A DNA stretch of 8,686 nt from JADHUC01 sp964617665 (GTDB taxonomy: Bacteria > Planctomycetota > Planctomycetia > Pirellulales > Pirellulaceae), in contig CAZUAH010000582.1 in NCBI GenBank assembly GCA_964617665.1, positions 1 through 8,686 on the forward strand. Reading direction: 5' to 3'. Within the stretch, counting starts at the first letter, position 1, and every line of letters begins with the position of its first letter. The notes beneath the pieces were generated by a model that had not been told where the DNA came from, made no database searches, and saw nothing but the letters and a program-made list of their open reading frames with translations. Of this stretch, positions 6,033-8,686 are shown one piece after another. The position numbers and the translations under genes are program-made.

Positions 6033-8120
6033 ATGAAACTCCGCAAATTCTTCTCACTATCCTTCCTGCTCGGATTCAGTTGCGTAGGCATGACCGTGAC
6101 AGCCAACGTTGCCGCGGCCGAAGGTCCCGTGGCTTGGTGGGCGTTCGACTCGTCCGCGGAAGACGTGGCCGCCGACCGCGCGGCTGGCCGAGAGGATCGC
6201 GTCGAAGGCAACTACAAACTCATAAGGGGTCCCGTCGAAAATGCAGTGTTGTTCGACGGGTTCACGACGGTCATCGACCGATCGGCCGCTGATGCGCCGC
6301 GTCTGAGTGGAGACTTCTCGGTCGAGGCGTGGGTCGCCCAGGGAGCCTATCCTTGGAACTGGTGTCCGATCCTCACACAACAGCGCGACGAAAAGGCGGG
6401 GTATGCCTTCAGCGTTGGACCGCGCGGCCAGATCCGCCTGGAAGTGGCCGTGGGCGGCGCGTGGCAGAGTTGTACGAGTGAGGATTGGGTGCTACCGCTT
6501 CGAAAGTGGATTCACATCGCCGCCACGTTCAACACGAGCAAGGGAATCACGCTCTATGCGAATAGCAAAGAGGTGGGCGCGCTTGAATTGAAGGGCCAAG
6601 TTGCGTTTGCGCCGGAAATTGACGTGCGTATCGGGACCAACCACAAGTTGATGAAGCCGTCGCACATCCACCGCCCGCACGGTACGGTTGCGTCGTTTTG
6701 GTGTCTCGACGGCGCGATCGACGAACTGAAAGTCTATGACCGAGCGCTCTCACCAACAGACGTGGCCAAGACGTTCGCCGCCGCGGCCCCAGTGGGCGCC
6801 TGCGAAATCCAACCACGGCGGATGCCGTCAGGGCCGAAAGGGCCCGGACGATTCGGCGCCGTCTACTGCAAGCTGAAGTATTACGACGGGTGGGATGCGC
6901 TGTGGCGCGTCGACGATCATCCTGACGTGCTGGTACGTTTCGACCAGGCGCCGGTCCGAGTTGTCTTTTGGCGAGGCAGTCGCTATTCGCCCGCCTGGGT
7001 CACCGATCAGGATCAGTGGATGGCCGACCAAAGCGTCGAGGCGTGGAAGACCGGCGAGGCTGATACCGATGGCTGCTTCGAACACATGCAGGATCGGCTT
7101 TGTCGCTACAGCCACGTGCGGATCATCGAGAGCCACGACGCACGAACGGTCGTCCATTGGCGTTACGCGCCAGTCAGCTCGAAAAACAACCTCTGGAACG
7201 TCGACGAGAAGACGGGGCGCGCTTGCTGGGTCGACGAGTACTACACGATCTATCCCGATGCGATCGGCGTGCGAAAGCCGACTTGGAAAACGGGCACGCT
7301 TGGCGGCCCGCGTCAGTTTCAGGAATCGCTTCCGTTCACCAACCCCGATCAATACAACAACGACGTTGTTGAAGAGGAGTTCTGTACGGTCGCCAATATG
7401 CAGGGCGAGCAACTGACGCTGCGTTTCGTCGAGAACCCGCCGAAGAAGATGGAGGGCGTGCCGGAAGGTTTGACGATCCAGCGATACAATTTCCGGTCGC
7501 CGTACGATCCAGTTATCATCTACGAGCCCGGGAACCGCATGCACTACGTCAAAGACCGCGACATTCGCGGCTACGAGCGGCCCGGGGCATGCAATCACTG
7601 GCCCGTAGGCCAGGCCCGCTGCGACGGACGCACGGTGCAAGCGGCCGACCGTCCCACGCATTTCCTCGGCTTCCCCATCTCATATCCGCCAGTCCACGAA
7701 GAAAAGGGGCGCACTTGGTGGAACGGAATCTACGGAATGACCGACTTGCCCGTAGAGAAGCTCGTTACGCTTGCCAAGAGCTGGAACTACCCACCGCGAC
7801 TTGAACTTGGCGACGGTCTTGAAGATCGCGGGTACGATCGAGGGCAACGGGCGTTCGTGCTGAAGCGTTCGGACGATTCCCCCGGTGATTTGAAGATTAC
7901 GTTCGCCGCCAGTGAGGACAGCCCTGTGTACAATCCCGCGCTGGTGATCCTCGGCTGGGGTACTTCCGACGCAGCGATCACGATCGACGGCGAAGGAATT
8001 GCTCAAGGTACGAAATGCCGCATCGGTCACCGCCACGGACTCGAAAACTCCGACCTGATCATTTGGATCGAGCACGAAGCCAACGCACCCTTCGAGATGA
8101 CGTTGAAACCCGCTCAGTGA
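6033..8120 (+). CDS. Secreted LamG-domain protein with a large unassigned C-terminal region
   Basis: The 695-residue protein starts at an ATG with GAGG (6023-6026) 6 bases upstream. Residues 1-29 are a signal peptide ending V-A-A-A before EGP, so it is exported. Residues about 30-250 are a LamG / concanavalin A-like jelly-roll: VAWWAFD, AVLFDGFTTVID, FSVEAWV, WIHIAATFN with ITLYANSKEVG, and IDELKVYDRALSPTDVA. Such domains usually bind glycans or sit beside carbohydrate-active domains. Residues about 270-590 are rich in aromatic and acidic residues (VFWRGSRYSPAWV, GCFEHMQDRLCRYSHVRI, DEYYTIYPDAIGVRK, WWNGIYGMTDLPVEKL) and hold many cysteines, as expected of a secreted beta-rich enzyme or binding module. 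I cannot assign them to a known lyase or hydrolase family. Residues about 600-695 look like a small beta-sandwich. The sulfatase next door points to a sulfated glycan. LamG is confident; the rest is open. Confidence 0.88.
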   Translation: MKLRKFFSLSFLLGFSCVGMTVTANVAAAEGPVAWWAFDSSAEDVAADRAAGREDRVEGNYKLIRGPVENAVLFDGFTTVIDRSAADAPRLSGDFSVEAWVAQGAYPWNWCPILTQQRDEKAGYAFSVGPRGQIRLEVAVGGAWQSCTSEDWVLPLRKWIHIAATFNTSKGITLYANSKEVGALELKGQVAFAPEIDVRIGTNHKLMKPSHIHRPHGTVASFWCLDGAIDELKVYDRALSPTDVAKTFAAAAPVGACEIQPRRMPSGPKGPGRFGAVYCKLKYYDGWDALWRVDDHPDVLVRFDQAPVRVVFWRGSRYSPAWVTDQDQWMADQSVEAWKTGEADTDGCFEHMQDRLCRYSHVRIIESHDARTVVHWRYAPVSSKNNLWNVDEKTGRACWVDEYYTIYPDAIGVRKPTWKTGTLGGPRQFQESLPFTNPDQYNNDVVEEEFCTVANMQGEQLTLRFVENPPKKMEGVPEGLTIQRYNFRSPYDPVIIYEPGNRMHYVKDRDIRGYERPGACNHWPVGQARCDGRTVQAADRPTHFLGFPISYPPVHEEKGRTWWNGIYGMTDLPVEKLVTLAKSWNYPPRLELGDGLEDRGYDRGQRAFVLKRSDDSPGDLKITFAASEDSPVYNPALVILGWGTSDAAITIDGEGIAQGTKCRIGHRHGLENSDLIIWIEHEANAPFEMTLKPAQ

Positions 8121-8149
8121 CCGTTCGCGATGATTGCACATATGAAATC

Positions 8150-8174
8150 AGCCGGCACGCGCGAGCGTCCGGCT
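8150..8174 (+). terminator. GC-rich hairpin with a GCGA tetraloop after the LamG gene
   Basis: AGCCGG (8150-8155) pairs with CCGGCT (8169-8174), and ACGC (8157-8160) pairs with GCGT (8165-8168). This gives a 10-pair stem with one bulged C and a GNRA-type GCGA loop (8161-8164). The following bases (CTTGCGG) hold no real T-run. It lies 29 bases after the LamG stop, where a terminator or 3'-end stabiliser would be expected. The rest of the 169-base gap before the sulfatase shows no promoter I can defend. Confidence 0.45.
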
Positions 8175-8289
8175 CTTGCGGAAACCACGAGTTCTGACCA
8201 TTCGTCGAAAGTCTTGGCGACTTCCGCTACGACCTGTGTCCTGCTAAAAGTGTGAAATGTCACGAGGTACTGATATTGGGAGCAATACC

Positions 8290-8686
8290 ATGAACAAGAC
8301 CTGGCTTGCTGTCGCTTTGACACTGTTTGCAGGCGGCTCGCTCGGTAGCGCGGCCGACCGACCGAATATCGTGATCATCATGGCGGACGACATGGGCTAT
8401 TCAGACATCGGATGCTTTGGCGGCGAGATTCGTACGCCGCACCTCGACCGGCTTGCCACGGGTGGTCTGCGTCTTACGAACTTCTACAGCGAGAACATGT
8501 GTTGGGTTTCGCGGGCTGCTTTGCTGACTGGCGTCTACCACAAGACTTCGTTGGTCGACGGTGCGGTGCATAAGCGTTGCGAGACGCTGCCTGAAGCGCT
8601 CAGACGCAGTGGATATCAGACGCGGATGTCCGGCAAATGGCATCTTGCGGGAAAGCCGTATCACGTGTTCCCGGTTGATCGTGGCT
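8290..8686 (+). CDS. Secreted type I (arylsulfatase-like) sulfatase (3' partial)
   Basis: Only the first 132 codons are present; the right edge cuts the gene. The ATG at 8290 has GGGAG (8278-8282) 7 bases upstream. Residues 1-22 form a signal peptide (VALTLFAGGSLGSAA), so the enzyme acts outside the cytoplasm. The alkaline-phosphatase-fold start RPNIVIIMADDMGYSDIG (24-41) supplies the calcium-binding aspartates D33 and D34. TPHLDRLA (49-56) and SGKWHL (114-119) are further family landmarks, with K116 and H118 at known active-site positions. The catalytic cysteine that would be oxidised to formylglycine is C71, in C-W-V-S-R (71-75), followed by AALLTGVY. The usual motif is C-x-P-x-R, so valine replaces the proline. 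The enzyme would remove sulfate esters from a glycan, fitting the LamG neighbour. Its exact sulfatase subfamily cannot be set from this fragment. Confidence 0.93.
   Translation, partial: MNKTWLAVALTLFAGGSLGSAADRPNIVIIMADDMGYSDIGCFGGEIRTPHLDRLATGGLRLTNFYSENMCWVSRAALLTGVYHKTSLVDGAVHKRCETLPEALRRSGYQTRMSGKWHLAGKPYHVFPVDRG

Noticed and set aside
6828..7661. Reverse-strand open frame (277 codons) opposite the LamG protein
   Set aside because: No motif, and it mirrors the codon pattern of the forward gene.
8200..8289. Possible promoter before the sulfatase (TGATAT as a -10 box)
   Set aside because: The candidate overlaps the ribosome-site region and no -35 element lies at a suitable distance.

Overview
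The window reads as part of a carbohydrate-use locus from a bacterium of the Planctomycetes (Planctomycetota) type. That placement is an inference. It rests on moderately high GC content, large secreted proteins of unknown function (one PDZ/toroid/HEAT protein and one LamG protein), an adjacent secreted type I sulfatase and an SGLT-type sugar symporter. A related PVC-group bacterium is the main alternative. There is no 16S rRNA, tRNA or other taxonomic marker. All six genes are on the + strand, and the first and last are cut by the window edges.

The left half (1-3458) is a cytoplasmic/inner-membrane module. It holds a sodium:solute symporter of the sugar (SGLT-like) class that lacks its N-terminus, then a compact GHMP-superfamily sugar kinase-like protein 45 bases downstream, then a divergent single-domain mannose-1-phosphate guanylyltransferase-like nucleotidyltransferase only 9 bases after that. 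The close spacing suggests co-transcription. The order suggests import, anomeric phosphorylation and nucleotide activation of a sugar.

The right half (3521-8686) is a secreted module. It holds an 804-residue signal-peptide protein with a PDZ domain, an alpha/alpha-barrel-like middle and HEAT-like repeats (resembling the DUF6288 group), a 695-residue LamG-containing secreted protein with a long unassigned C-terminal part, and the start of a secreted arylsulfatase-type sulfatase. The gaps widen through this half (62, 97 and 169 bases) and the last two carry GC-rich hairpins that may be processing or termination elements.

The simplest joint reading is a locus that binds and desulfates an extracellular sulfated glycan outside the cell and takes a released sugar inside. 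The unusual part is that the sugar appears to be activated to a nucleotide sugar instead of being sent directly to catabolism. The points most worth checking are the non-canonical C-W-V-S-R active-site motif of the sulfatase, the compact kinase/divergent nucleotidyltransferase pair, and the unassigned domains of the two large secreted proteins. No RNA genes, insertion sequences, CRISPR arrays or attachment sites were seen. No stretch longer than about 170 bases lacks a gene.
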